Below are positions 35,301 to 46,277 of a DNA stretch of 64,000 bases, piece after piece; position 1 is the first letter of the stretch; each line of letters starts with the position of its first letter. Source of the stretch: Shinisaurus crocodilurus (taxonomy: Eukaryota; Chordata; Lepidosauria; Squamata; Shinisauridae); the NCBI GenBank assembly GCA_021292165.1, contig CM037876.1, positions 37,558,575-37,622,574 on the forward strand, given 5' to 3'. Both the position numbers and the translations under genes were made by a program. The notes beneath the pieces were generated by a model that ran no database searches, was not told where the DNA came from, and was given only the letters and a program-made list of their open reading frames with translations.

Positions 35301-35465
35301 AGGATCATAGAGTTGGAAGGGGCCTACAAGGCTATCGAGTCCAACCCCCAGCTCAATGCAGGAAACTAGAGAAGGGATCTCCCATCCAAGTAATAACCAG
35401 GCCTGACCCTGCTTAGCTTTCCATGCTCAGACAAGCTGAGCCAGCATGAGCCACAGGCCTGTAGA
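35301..35465 (-). mobile_element. Chimeric 5S rRNA/CR1 SINE, copy A
   Basis: The minus strand reads a 5S rRNA-like head containing 'aagctaagcagggtcaggcc' then 'tggttattacttggatggga'. This corresponds to the internal promoter region of 5S rRNA. After a short linker the rest is the CR1 3' end, 'ttggactcgatagccttgta' then 'ccttccaactctatgat'. The same two-part structure recurs at 36612 and 50320. Confidence 0.85.
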
Positions 35466-36415
35466 TTACAGCAATATCAACTGAAAACATTTCCACACAA
35501 ATGTGTTTAGAATTGAGATGCAACTCTTTTGTATTTTTGAGCCCAAATATTTGATATATTGAGAGGATGTGGGAATCTAGTCCAAATGAATGCAAATGTT
35601 AAATAATCTGAGATTCTTCTGACTTCGTGTTTAGCATTGATTGATGGGTGGGTTTGGTGAATATAGTACAGGGCAGGGAATTCTTGATCAATGCAGAAAC
35701 TGCTAAGTCAGAGAGAGGCAGCTAGCCCTATAGCTACCAACCACTTTGAATACTGAAAAAATAGCAACAGAAGTAAATCCTACAATGAAATGTTATCGTG
35801 TGGAATGCTCCAGTTCAGTGAAATGCCCCAGCCAGCCAGCCATGCCCTTTTCCAGGAAACACTATTCCATCCCCCTTTCCCGCTCTTTTCTATTTCCCCC
35901 CAACAGATATTCAGCATTCTCTGAGAGCTTAAATACAGGAACAGACTTTTTATGTTGCTCATCATACAAATATACTTGTTTTTGTATGTTTGTGTCAAGA
36001 CAACTAATATTTACTTTTAATGTAAGGGGTTTTAAGTTGTAGACAGCTTGAAGGACTTCATTTGTCCTTTTCTATATCAGACACTGCTAAACTTTTTTTT
36101 TTCCTTTAGAGAATTATTCAGTAAAATTGCTCTGTTGCCCTTTCATTTCCTTGTACCTTTTCTCCCCAAACTGCTGTGGTGCCTCAGGGTACAAAGCTAA
36201 TTAGATTAGGGTAAAACTATATGTAGCAGCACAGATAATAAAAATGAATATAATTTCCACGCTTACCCAATCACGGCTGCTTTTTGAAGCAGCTCTTTTT
36301 GGGGTTGCTTCCTCTCATGTAAAATTATCCTCAAGTCTGACATTGCAAAGCTTATTAGAATTCAGTAAAAAAACCCTGTAAGCCCAGTCACAATGAAAGC
36401 AACAGTGCTTCTTCC
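35466..36415. other. No gene recognised
   Basis: Unassigned sequence. Frames of 98 aa (+) and 72 aa (-) near 35746-36042 have no domain. Confidence 0.45.
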
Positions 36416-36419
36416 AAGA

Positions 36420-36490
36420 ATCTGACAGTGCCACTCAGAGTATACAACACAGAGCTGGATGGACAATTGGTCTGCCTCAGTATAAGGCTC
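36420..36490 (+). mobile_element. SINE tail fragment
   Basis: 'gagctggatggacaattggt' and 'cctcagtataaggctcc' match the 3' body of the SINE at 23046. About 70 bp remain. Confidence 0.5.
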
Positions 36491-36611
36491 CTAAATGTCT
36501 TACCTCCTGGCTTCCTCATCTTGGCACTTTGAGATCACATTTACGTAGAAGCTACCTCAAGAACCCTGGTGCCAGCCCAAAGAGCATAAGAACAAAAGAG
36601 GAGCCACACTG

Positions 36612-36780
36612 GATTTCATAGATATCATAGAGTTGGAAGGAGCCTACAAGGCTATCGAGTCTAACCCCCTGCTCAATGCAGGAAACTAGAGGAGGCGGGG
36701 TCTCCCATCCAAGTAATAACCAGGCCTGACCCTGCTTAGCTTTCCACAGTCAGACAAGCTGAGCCAGCGTAAGCCACAGG
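36612..36780 (-). mobile_element. Chimeric 5S rRNA/CR1 SINE, copy B
   Basis: Same structure as copies A and C: 5S-like head 'aagctaagcagggtcaggcc', linker 'ccgcctcctctagtttcctg', and CR1-type tail ending near 'ctatgatatctatgaaatcc'. It lies inside a CR1 3' UTR, in the same orientation. Confidence 0.87.
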
Positions 36781-36851
36781 CCATCTAGTCCAGCATTCTG
36801 TTCACACAGTGACCAACCAGCTGTCCACAGGATCCCACAAGCAGGACATGA

Positions 36852-36911
36852 GTGGCCGGGTGACCGGCCAGATGGGCGATTAATAAATATAAGAAATAAA
36901 TAAATAATAAA
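36852..36911 (+). mobile_element. Minimal L2-like tail insertion (60 bp)
   Basis: 'tggccgggtgaccggccaga' then 'tgggcgattaataaat' and an (AAAT)n tail. It is flanked by ATGAG on both sides (about 36847-36851 and 36912-36916). Comparison with 57075-57115 shows the CR1 sequence continuous without it. Confidence 0.8.
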
Positions 36912-37099
36912 TGAGTGCAACAGCACCTTCCCACCCATGTTCCCCAGCAACTGGAGTACATATGCATACTGCCTCTGATACTGGAAATGCAGACTGACTG
37001 GACGAGAGGTAAGGAGAAACACAATGTTGGTCACATTGACAAAACTGCATTATATTATCCCTTAAGGAGACCGACAAATTGCAAGACATAACCTGCAGT

Positions 37100-37690
37100 T
37101 AGTGGGTAGACATTGGCCATGATCCTGCTCCTGCTGGCAGGAGTGTCCCCTGAGTAGAGTTCTGCTCACAGACACTACCACCAGCAGATGGGGAGGGGGG
37201 ACTCTGAACAATTCCCCCTTCCCCCTGCATCCCCTTGTGCCCTCAAAAATCTTCTCAGAAGGGCTGGGGGATCCTTTGGAATAGTGCGGAAAGGCTGCGG
37301 GGGTTAGGGAAAACTGTGAAAGTTGCCTACTTGCCCCTTCTGCCAGTGGGATCCTCTACTGGATCTCAGTCCCATGAACAGAAGGGCTCCCTGTGTTCAC
37401 AGACACCTACTTAGGACTAGTGCTGTGCCTAAAATTTCTTCCACATTTTTTTTTAACCATTCTCATTCAATCTGATAGAAAAGAAATTGCTTTTGAAAAG
37501 AAATTCAAAGGAGAAGTCAATTTCAGAGAAATTCTCATGGGTTGGCCTGCAGCCTCCCCAGCTTCCCACACTTCAATTAAATCCCAGGGGAAGACATCAT
37601 GAGGTAACTCCCCCCAGAGGGCTTTTTCAGATGAGGAAATGTGGGCAGTCAGGAAGGCTGCAAAGCAATGGAGAGAGGTGTAATAGAAAG
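37100..37690. other. No gene recognised
   Basis: Unassigned; GC-richer from 37130 to 37330. Confidence 0.4.
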
Positions 37691-37691
37691 A

Positions 37692-37718
37692 AACACACAC
37701 ACACACACACACACACAA
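37692..37718. repeat. (AC)n microsatellite
   Basis: About 13 AC units; a smaller CA/C-rich patch follows at 37760-37790. Confidence 0.95.
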
Positions 37719-38385
37719 CGCTCTTGGCCAGCTCCAAATTTTCTCTACCATTTTTGTTACCCACCCCCCCACCCCCAACACACACACATAATGCCCAGGA
37801 ATGACACTAGGTATGGGGCGTTGTGAAGAATGCAAAATGGTGGCCAGGCTGCCAACACATTTGCTGTTGCCTCTTGCACTGGAAGTGCAAAAAACAAAAA
37901 CCCTTATGAAAAAAGTAAGAAGCAGTGCTACAACCACTGCCAATGGTGAGCCCCATCTCTAAGAAACTGCTTGAGAATTTCTCCTTTCCATGGAGACATT
38001 TGGTGAAAATGTCTCCCCAGTTTCTCTGCCTACAAAAAGGGTGGAGAATTTTGAGAGTCCATTTGTGCACAGCTCTAGTTAGGACCCAAGCCAAGGTAAC
38101 ATGGCGTGAAAAGCACAGGATAACTGTCTGCAGTAGCCAAAGCAGTGGATCACATTGAACTTCAGGCCGTGCAGAGACAGCCTGGGATCTGGTGTGAACC
38201 CTTAGGGACCTTTCGCATAGAACTATTCAAAGACTTGCTAGCACACTGAACTCACATAAGCCCACTGACATTATTAATATTGACTTCTATTTTGCTTTAC
38301 TGTAGAAATATTCAAAGTAGCTTACAGACAAACAATTGCAATCAAATTAACAGTGTATCTCATAGAAATTCCAAGTTATTTCCCC
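37719..38385. other. No gene recognised
   Basis: Unassigned; short frames lack domains. Confidence 0.45.
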
Positions 38386-38387
38386 CT

Positions 38388-38760
38388 AGGGTGTCCACTT
38401 AAGCATTGCCCAAATGCTTAAGTGCCCAAAAGGGGGACACAAGATTTGCATAAAAATGCATATGATGATTTATATGTATCATATGTTAAGTTAGAAATAA
38501 TTACTATGATTTAAACAGAAATACAATACATCTCACCATAGTGGACCCGTATGCCTGCTCAGTCTGCTGTCCAGATGCTAATCGTTGATGAGCAGCTTCA
38601 AGGTCCCTGCTTTCCTTTCTTATGATTCTTTATCTTGAAACTGGACTTGGACTAGAAAGCCCTTGAAATAGAGGGCATTTTCAAATAGTGGACTGTCTTC
38701 TGACAGTCCTTCTAATAGACGACTGTAAATTAGGGCACAAGGCCTCCCTATTTGCACACC
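38388..38760 (-). mobile_element. Short DNA element, family Y
   Basis: On the minus strand it shares 'agaaggactgtcagaag' and the AT-rich right part 'atacatataaatcatcat'. It ends at 'tagggtgtccact' (38387-38399). Internally rearranged relative to the copy at 34690. Confidence 0.55.
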
Positions 38761-40836
38761 CCTAAATCCACCCAGTTTACCAACAGTCCTGAAAATGGAT
38801 TCTGTGAACTCAGTAGAAAAATAACTCCTAAAGCTTTCCGTCACAGAAATGCTTACTCCAACCAAGTTTTGTTTAGTTGGATTGGAGAGGAACAATAGGC
38901 TTGTGATGAGCATTTGGAATGTTTGAATGAAATGAGTTACAGGAAGATTAAGTATAACATGGTATAAGAGTATTGTGTCAATGTGGAAGTGTTTTCCAGC
39001 CTTCTTTTGCCAGTGCAGCAAGCCTGAGCCCTGCTGGCAATTATTTAGGTGACAGGGTGTGGGGGGGAACTCCATTGGTTTTGTTGATTACACTTGTACC
39101 TTTTCCACGCCAAATGCATCTGCCTGCTCATCTTTCATTTCCCTGCAGACCCACATCTGTTCTCCACCAGGCAGAGAAATCAGTTCCTGACCCTGACAGC
39201 AATTATTTAGTCCATAAGAAGTGCTCACTATATCCAAATGAATGTGACTTGCAAGTTTTCTAAAATGCTATTTTATATAAACTTGTGTTTCCCCACAAAG
39301 GCCATAGTAAATATAAATCCACTTGGTAATACATAGAAGGAGAACACAAATAGGACCAAATGCACGTCTTCGCAAATGGGTCTTCGTGATTCTGAGACTT
39401 CTTTGCTGCATAACGAAGAGGGAAGTTGAAAGAGTTTCTTGCTGCCCTCTCAACTTTGGCATGTTTGCTTTGCTTTCATCTCCCAGTCTCTTCTCCCCAG
39501 TAGCAACTGCCATGCTTGCCTTCAGCCAAAGGGATGGCCCCGGGACTCCTTTGTTTAACAGCTGTTCTATGCTGCTTGCACAAATTGCTTGGCAGAGGGT
39601 GATTTGTAGTGACAAGGCCTGAACCTTATCCCTAGAGATTCACCAGATACCTTAGCAATGCTCAGTGTCTCTCAAGACTGGGAAGAGGAAGTCCAACTCC
39701 CACACCGGAGCTTGACCTTGCAACATCTGATCTCTTGCATATTTTGCTCTAGCTTCCACTGGTACAGCAATTTCCCTGGCTGTAAGTAGGCTGGAGGATT
39801 CTCCGTGGAGGAATACATCTGCAATGCTTCATTTTCATTCACCACTTCACAACAGGTGAGAGAGCATCTTAACAATTCAGTCTTGCAATGTAATGTTACT
39901 GATTTGTGTAGTGCCAGAGTTGTAGGATGGCAAAAGTATTCCTGAATGCTTTTAATCTAAAATGCTATGTGGTTTTTGGGGGTGAAAAGGCCTTGGATTT
40001 TTTTATTTTAAAAAAAGTGACCAAAATGCAGGGGAAACCACAGGAATGCTATAAGATTTAAAGCATGATTTGATACCATAATTAATACTTATTGTGCATA
40101 TTAAGAACATGGTTGGCTCCCTAAGTGAATTGCAGATATTTCTTTGGTGTATTGTTATCTCCTTAGATTTACCAGTGTTTTCCATGTATAAAGACATGTT
40201 TTGTCCCCAGTTCCCTTGATTTTTACTTACCACTATTTTTAATACTTTTCAGATATTTAAAAATAGTATATCTAATATTTGCTTACTTATTGTTATTGAT
40301 ATCTTCTTTGACAATATTTTCAGCTGCTTTCACAAATGCATTCTTTATTTACTATCTTTACTTTGCTCCTTTACTATATTACATTTCGGGTGATGATATC
40401 CTCATATAATAGGAAGGTTCTGCTCAACATTGCTTATGATGATCCCTGATCTAGAAGGTGGTGCTGCACTTACTGTAAACGCACATTCACAGGTCACCAA
40501 AAAAAGGTTCAAGCTGAGAAATTATATAGTAGGGATATAGGTGAAGTATTATATCAGCTGTTTCTTTAGACAATTGACTTAGAATGCTATTTTTTTGTGA
40601 TGTAAGTTAGCAGAATATTTCCCCCCTAATGTAACATAAAGAATTCTGATGTGTGTTAAAAAGTGCTTCATGAACCAATCCAGCTTCATAGCTTGGGTGA
40701 GCAATAACATAAGTAGAGAAATTGCAGGCAGAAATGTCATCACAGTCTTGGAAAATCTTTGCTTGTGTGCCAAAGGGCGGGGCTTGTTTGGGGTAGGTTG
40801 GATTAAATGATATGGGCTGAACCATATACTAAATCA
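38761..40836. other. No gene recognised
   Basis: About 2 kb without recognised repeats. Overlapping frames of 115 aa (-) and 99 aa (+) near 39268-39622 show no domain. This is one of the longest repeat-poor stretches and may be single-copy DNA. Confidence 0.5.
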
Positions 40837-40948
40837 CAGGCGGGCAACTTGTGGCCTTCCAGATGTTTTGATGTACAACTCCCATGATCCCTCACCATTT
40901 GCTATGCTGGTTAGGGCTAATGTGGGCCACAAGTTGCCCACTTCCATT
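40837..40948. mobile_element. Hairpin hAT-type MITE
   Basis: 'caggcgggcaacttgtggcc' at the left, 'ggccacaagttgcccact' at the right. Flanked by ctaaatca (40829-40836) and ctaaatcc (40949-40956), 7 of 8. The right terminal bases have changed. Confidence 0.75.
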
Positions 40949-40979
40949 CTAAATCCTCATGTGCCTTCCTCAGAGGTTA

Positions 40980-42285
40980 CTATTATTAATAACTAGCTTT
41001 TTTTACTCGGCGTTGCACGGGTCATCATTTTCCTATAGGCACTATTTGTTCGAAATTCCTTAAGGTAGCTGACCGCTGTTTTGAATCGCTCCATAGGAAA
41101 GGTCCCCCAGGACTACATAATGGAATCCTAGCTCCCTCGGGAATCCCAGCTCCCCTGGGACTGCACAATGAAATCCCAGTTCCCCGGGACTACCTGCTCC
41201 CCTGGGACTACACAATGAAATCCCTGCTTCCCTCCCTGGACCACACAATGAAATCCCTGCTCCCCCGGGTCTGCACAATGAAACCCTGCTCCCCCCCGGG
41301 ACCGCACAATTAAATCCCTGCTACCCCCCGGGACTGCACAGTGAAATCCCTGCTCCTCCCCCGGCACTGCACAATGAAATCCCTGCTCCCCCCCGGGACT
41401 ACATGACAATGAAAGCCCTGCTCCCCCCCCGGCACTGCACAATGAAATCCCAGCTTCCCCCCCCCCCCCGGGACTACATGACAATGAAAGCCCTGCTCCC
41501 CCCCGGGACTACACAATAAAATCTCTGTCCCCCCCCCCCCCCGGGATTACACAATGAAATCCAAGCTCCCCTCGGGACTACACAATGAAATCCCTCCTCT
41601 CCCCCCACCCCTGTGTAGGCCCTGGCTGAAGTTCATATGAAAATTCTGTTTTGACGTAGGAGAGATTTGCATATCCGCTCCTGATTGGGCCCCTGTGGCA
41701 GTTCATAAATATATGACAGAAATATCTGATCTTAAAGAAAAATCAGGTTAATCTTGAGAGTCTACAAGTGATGAAGAGTGACCGTACCAAGTTTGGGGTA
41801 GATCGGTCAAAACGTGATGGCGTCTATGCGACAACGCCCCCCACACAACAGTCATTCAGTCATTTAAAAAAGTTTCCCTCCCTTTTCACCCCCTCAGAGA
41901 ACATTCTAAATGGCCTAAGGGAGATTTGCATACCCAGCCTTATTGGCCCCTGCAGGAATTCATACGAACATTCTGTCGTATGGGCTATTTGCATAACTGC
42001 TCCTATTGGCTCCTGCAGCAATTCTGAGGTGAGGCCGATTTGCATAACTGCTGCCCTGTTGTTTTGCCCATAGGAGATATGAGAGTGGGGCGATTTTGTC
42101 CCCTTTCTTCATCCCCTTAGGGACGGAATTTCCCAAAATCCTTCCTTAGTAGGTGTCTACGTCATAAAAACAATGTCCCTTCAAAATTTCACATTCCTAG
42201 ATTAAACGGTTTGAGCTGGGCGTTGATGAGTCAGTCAATCAGTCAGTCAGTCAGGACTTCTTCTTAAATATATAAAAAGGAAGGG
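40980..42285. mobile_element. Unidentified element carrying a minisatellite
   Basis: It starts near 'actagcttttttactcggcg' and ends near '(tcag)n' followed by 'gacttcttcttaaatatata'. Between lie the C-rich array and three related modules of the type 'gagatttgcat(a/c)' plus 'ctcctattggctcctg' (41670, 41930, 41990, 42040). 'agtttggggtagatcggtca' looks like a recurring repeat phrase. I have seen similar text in vertebrate repeats but cannot name the class. Limits are approximate. Confidence 0.4.
41088..41605. repeat. C-rich minisatellite, ~30-bp units
   Basis: About 15 degenerate copies of a unit containing 'gggactacacaatgaaatcc' then 'ctgctcccccc'. Variation is in the C-run length and in occasional 'gacaatgaaagcc' insertions. 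The minus-strand open frames with repeated 'GFHCAVPG' are products of this array and not genes. Confidence 0.9.
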
Positions 42286-43084
42286 GAGTGAAGAGGAAAA
42301 TAACCTAACCTAGGCACCAATAAGCAAGATTTAAGAAGCACCAATTCTTAAAGTTATGTGGTTGTTCATATAATGACCAGCTTGAATTGAAACAGTTCAG
42401 GGAGGAGAGGAGCCAAAAAGGGCTGCCGAGATGGGGGATGGCAACTGGGGTAATTTGCCTACCCCCTCCTCAAAGCAAGGAGCTCTCTACCTCAGCTGTT
42501 GAGCATATGATTGGTCCTTGCCTGGCCCTGCCACATTGCTCACCAGAGCCCCCCACATGCATATCGGTCCTTGAAGGGGGCGGCAGCAGCAGCCCCCCAT
42601 CACATGTGCTCCAGACCCCATAAACATGCTGGGCAGCCCTGGAGCCAAATGGCAGCTGGTCTCACAGCCAAGCCAATAGAGTGGGCTCTGCTGTCCCATC
42701 TCTCCCTCTCCTGTGGCCAGGGTGCATTCACACATGCACACTCCTTTCTCAGTGATGGCAACATACAATGGCATACTCATCCGTGAAATGACCATCACAT
42801 CTGAAACCCAAACAGAGCTTTTCAATGGAGGCAGGTCACACATCCAGCTGCAGTTAATTTAGTGAAAAGTGATGTATGTGTGTGTGTGAATCAGCACAGA
42901 CATGATTCACAAGCAGTTACAAAGTCAGGTTCTTCTCAGTTATGCTGGACCTGAAATCTACCCAAGACGTGGCCTGTTAAGTCCCTTCTGTTGGGCTCTA
43001 CTGGTTTCATAGTCCAATTAGCAATGTGCAAATCAGCAAACCTGGGCTCACAGATGTTCTCCAAATTCCATCTTTATGCTCATT
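42286..43084. other. No gene recognised
   Basis: Unassigned. A 118-aa minus frame (42487-42843) overlaps two plus frames; none shows a domain. Confidence 0.45.
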
Positions 43085-43448
43085 CTGACTTGAGTCCGTA
43101 TCATATACATGTTTTTTTTTCTTTTCACATGAAAATCCATGCATATTTTTGTGCATATTTTTCCAAATGTATGCATCAATTGTGCACATCTTTGAAAAGT
43201 ATGCATTCTTTTTCCATTGATTATAGCATATTTGTGTGCATTTTTCAAAAAGTATGCATTTTTTCATGCACATTTTTCAAATGTACGCATGCTATTGAAC
43301 ACATTCTTTTGGTCCACAAATCACATTGCAAACTTGAAAATGTATGGACTTTGGCAGCAGATTGCATCCAAGTCCATGTTCCGTCCAGAAGGTAAGAACT
43401 GGGTAAATCTTGATCAAAAATAAACTGAAACGAATTTCTCATACATCC
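43085..43448. repeat. Degenerate 'gtgcatttttcaaa' repeats in an AT-rich element
   Basis: At least six loose copies of a '(g)tgcatatttttc(a)aaa(a/t)gtatgcat' unit lie between 43130 and 43300. The right end 'cgaatttctcatacatccct' resembles, inverted, the ends of the element around the CR1 at 20370-22994. Confidence 0.6.
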
Positions 43449-44149
43449 CTTGTCACAGCAGAATCAACCACTCATGGCTGATGACACTCACACTCTGTGG
43501 GTTAGGATTTTGCTGGTTTTTTAAATATCCTAGGTAGATGGATGGCAGGGAAAGTGACATCAATTTTACCTCTAGGATGAATATCACTGCTGTGCTACTC
43601 ACAGTGAATGCAGAAAGTCTCAACCAAAAGAAATGGTTGTGTTTACTGTGTCTCGGTTTAGTGACCCTTTTGACTTGGCTGCAATCAAGAAATTGTGTAA
43701 CTAGATAAACAGTTTTGCTCCCAGAGGTTGCATAAGGTGAGTGACTGATCTCATAATACTTGTAAATATCCTCGGGGCAGAGAAGAAACCAAAGTCCACG
43801 ACCCTTCCTCTCATTTTCAAGGCATTATTCAGCATATTGGATGCATGGGAATATTTAAGAAGATTTAATAGAGGTGTAGTTTAAAGAAAATTCACTTTGT
43901 TTTTAAAAGGACAGCACAGATGAGATGAATACTAAAAATATTCTGAATTAAGCATTGGACCTTCATGGGGGGGGGGGACTCATAGGAGATTGAAGTAGTG
44001 ACTTCCATGATAAGAAAAATCACAACATGGATTTTTCTAATCTCAGAAAGTCTCTGCTTTGATCTTCTGTTGGTTGCCCACAACACACTCTTCATTTGTT
44101 ATTTGCACACATCATCCTGCCCGTACACCAAGATCAGCCTTGAAGGCTT
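43449..44149. other. No gene recognised
   Basis: Unassigned; a 10-G run lies near 43969. Confidence 0.45.
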
Positions 44150-44310
44150 TTCTCTAGGTGATCCTGCTGGATGAGGTGTGACAGGTGGTAACTGCAATGA
44201 GTGCCTTCTCTGTGGGATTGCTATGGTTGGCCACTGTGTGAACAGAATGCTGGACTAGATGGACTCTTGGTCTGATCCAGCATGGCTTTATTATGTTCTT
44301 AAGTGGTGAT
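44150..44310 (+). mobile_element. CR1 3' UTR fragment
   Basis: 'ggccactgtgtgaacagaat' then 'gctggactagatggactctt' is the CR1 3'-UTR text, collinear with 57150-57215. Confidence 0.8.
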
Positions 44311-44545
44311 GCCTTGCATGTCGAATACTCTCCCTAGGCATACCTGGTGCTCATGCTGCTTTCTAATCGTCTGTTTTACCTCTGAATCGGTTTTATTTGA
44401 CATTATCTGCTGTTTTACTCTTGTATGTTATTGTATTTTATGATGTTATTTTAATTGAATATTCTGTAAGCTGCCCCGATACATTTTTATCTGAAGCACA
44501 GCATATTATTTCAACAATAAAGTAAATAAATATCAACTGCCCATG
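44311..44545 (+). mobile_element. LINE 3' end, L2-like
   Basis: 'gaatactctccctaggcata' then 'cctggtgctc', and a T-rich 3' UTR ending 'aacaataaagtaaataaat'. The form matches a LINE ORF end plus tail; the clade is not certain. Confidence 0.5.
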
Positions 44546-44654
44546 GTAACACCTGCACTAACAATTGCAAGCAAGATGTTAAGGCTCCTCCTTGCATGTC
44601 CTAAGGATTGTCCACAATCCTCTTGCAAGCAGTAACAACTGGAACAGTTTTGAA

Positions 44655-44785
44655 CCATCTTCTCTGGCTCCAACGAGCTAAAGGCTGGGTCTTGGCTGTA
44701 GCTGCATCCTGAACTGCAGAGCCTGCCTTGAGCAGGGGGTTGGACTAGATGCTCTCTAAAGCTCTATGATGCTATGATTTCTTAT
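44655..44785 (+). mobile_element. CR1 3' tail
   Basis: 'ttgagcagggggttggacta' then 'ctctatgatgctatgattt', the CR1 3' terminus with its degenerate octamer end. Confidence 0.75.
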
Positions 44786-45636
44786 TTGTATGCCAGCTGG
44801 GATGTGAATGGCAAGTTCTCATTCTGCAAGGCCAATGAAGACAGATGAACACACAAACCAAAGAATACCCAGGAGTATACTTTCTACCCAAGAAATCCTG
44901 ATTTATTATAGCAGGAAATTGTGTTTTTTAATGTAAGCTGAAAGACATGCACAAAGTATTCCTGCATTCCTAGATTTGTCATAGAAAGAATGACCACTGA
45001 TTTGTACCTATTAACCTTTCTCATGGCTCTTTAATTATAGTCATGAAACAAAATGTATTTAATACATTAGATAGTTGAGTCCCTCTGCATTCTAAATGAA
45101 TTGTTGCAGCTGAACCATGGTGCAGATTTTGGCAACATAGCATTTTCAAGCAGGCTCTACAAGTTTACTATCCAGTACAATAAAAAGGATAAAATCACTT
45201 GGTTTAATGTCCATGCTTGCCATGCCTGCTCATTATGGACGGTTGTTGCTATATTCCCAGAAAATATGATACAGGCAACAACCCATTTCTTTGCACATCG
45301 AAGTCAGCCTCTGCTGATCTTGTTTTCTGGGGTCCTCCCAGATTTTCATGGTGCCTTGTGAATGCTGTGATGCATATCCGGAATGCCATTGTTACAACAT
45401 CTTCATTTTATCCACTTTTTAATTCCGCCCCACCCGAGGATCTGGAAAGCTGGGCACATACCAGCATTTTCATAACACCCATCCAACATCCCTGAAGCCA
45501 CTGAAGCAAAATTCAAGTTAGCTTTGATTTTACCCTATTAAAAATGCTCTTGAGCAATGCTTGCAGTGGGAGGGAAAAAATAAGTGAGAAGATTTTGCTT
45601 CAAATTACATCCATTTAAAAGAAGTGGTTATAAGTC
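44786..45636. other. No gene recognised
   Basis: Unassigned sequence up to the LTR. Confidence 0.45.
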
Positions 45637-46277
45637 TGTGAGGGATTGAGGCCTACACAGGATTGGGTTTATTGAGGCCTACACAGGCTTCAGTTTGTTG
45701 AAGCCTGAAGGCCCAAACACTTCCCTCGAGTAGTGAAGCCTGAAGGCCCAAACACTTGGATGGGAGGGGGAGTTTGAGAGTTTAAGTTTACCCAATAGAA
45801 GTTAAGAATTAGATCTCCTATTCAAGGTCACATGATTATAACCTTCCATTCCTGGGAAGGCTATATATGTGGGGTGTGGTCAGCTAGCAGTCAGAGTGTG
45901 TGCTGAGAGAAAGCTGGAAGCAGCAGCAGAGAAACAGCAGAGAGAAGCAGAGAGAGAGAAAGAGAAACTGGCTGCATAGGATATAGGTAGTCTGAAGTTA
46001 ACTGGAGAACATTGGATTGTTTGTTTGTTTGTTTTATTTTATCATACTTGCTTTTGAATTATAACCACTCTATTAAGTAAAGACCCTAATATTATAAGTA
46101 AAGTGTTGTTGTTTACCCTGGAGTTTGGAGTGACTTATTCACCACGTCTACAGCCTACACCCATGTTACTGGAAGCAGGCAAAGGACTTGATAACCTAGA
46201 GAGGGAGAGGCTTTGGGAAGAGGCAGAGATCTCCCAAAGGCAGATCAAGGGGTCCCTGCAGTAGTGGAACCTTGACA
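45637..46277 (+). mobile_element. Probable solo LTR (about 640 bp)
   Basis: Starts 'tgtgagggattgaggcctac'. A TATA-like 'tatatatgtgg' lies at about 45862-45872, AG-rich downstream sequence follows, and aagtaaa-type signals lie at about 46075 and 46098. The 5' ~230 bp match the terminus at 63759-64000, which is the start of a second copy. The 3' end is put at ...ccttgaca because the flanks aagtc and aggtc then nearly match. No gag, pol or env lies on either side, so it is a solo LTR by inference. A local duplication of 'ttgaggcctacacagg' and of 'gaagcctgaaggcccaaaca' lies at 45647-45755. Confidence 0.7.

Larger units (their letters stand above)
36585..37090 (-). mobile_element. CR1 3' UTR with two nested insertions
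   Basis: The minus-strand CR1 3' UTR runs from 'agcataagaacaaaagagga' at 36585 to about 37090 and is collinear with the plus-strand copy at 57040-57222. It is interrupted by the 5S/CR1 SINE at 36612-36780 and by a 60-bp L2 tail at 36852-36911. Confidence 0.8.

Noticed and set aside
39268..39622. Overlapping 115-aa (-) and 99-aa (+) frames as a gene
   Set aside because: Mutually antisense, no domain, no repeat or splice-site support; left as unassigned sequence.
41060..41516. Minus-strand frames with repeated 'GFHCAVPG' as a repeat protein
   Set aside because: They are the translation of the C-rich minisatellite; unit lengths vary out of frame and no start context or second exon supports a gene.
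43085..43330. A CRISPR-like or regulatory array
   Set aside because: Units are irregular in length and sequence, AT-rich, in a vertebrate genome, and fit a decayed tandem repeat in an old transposon.
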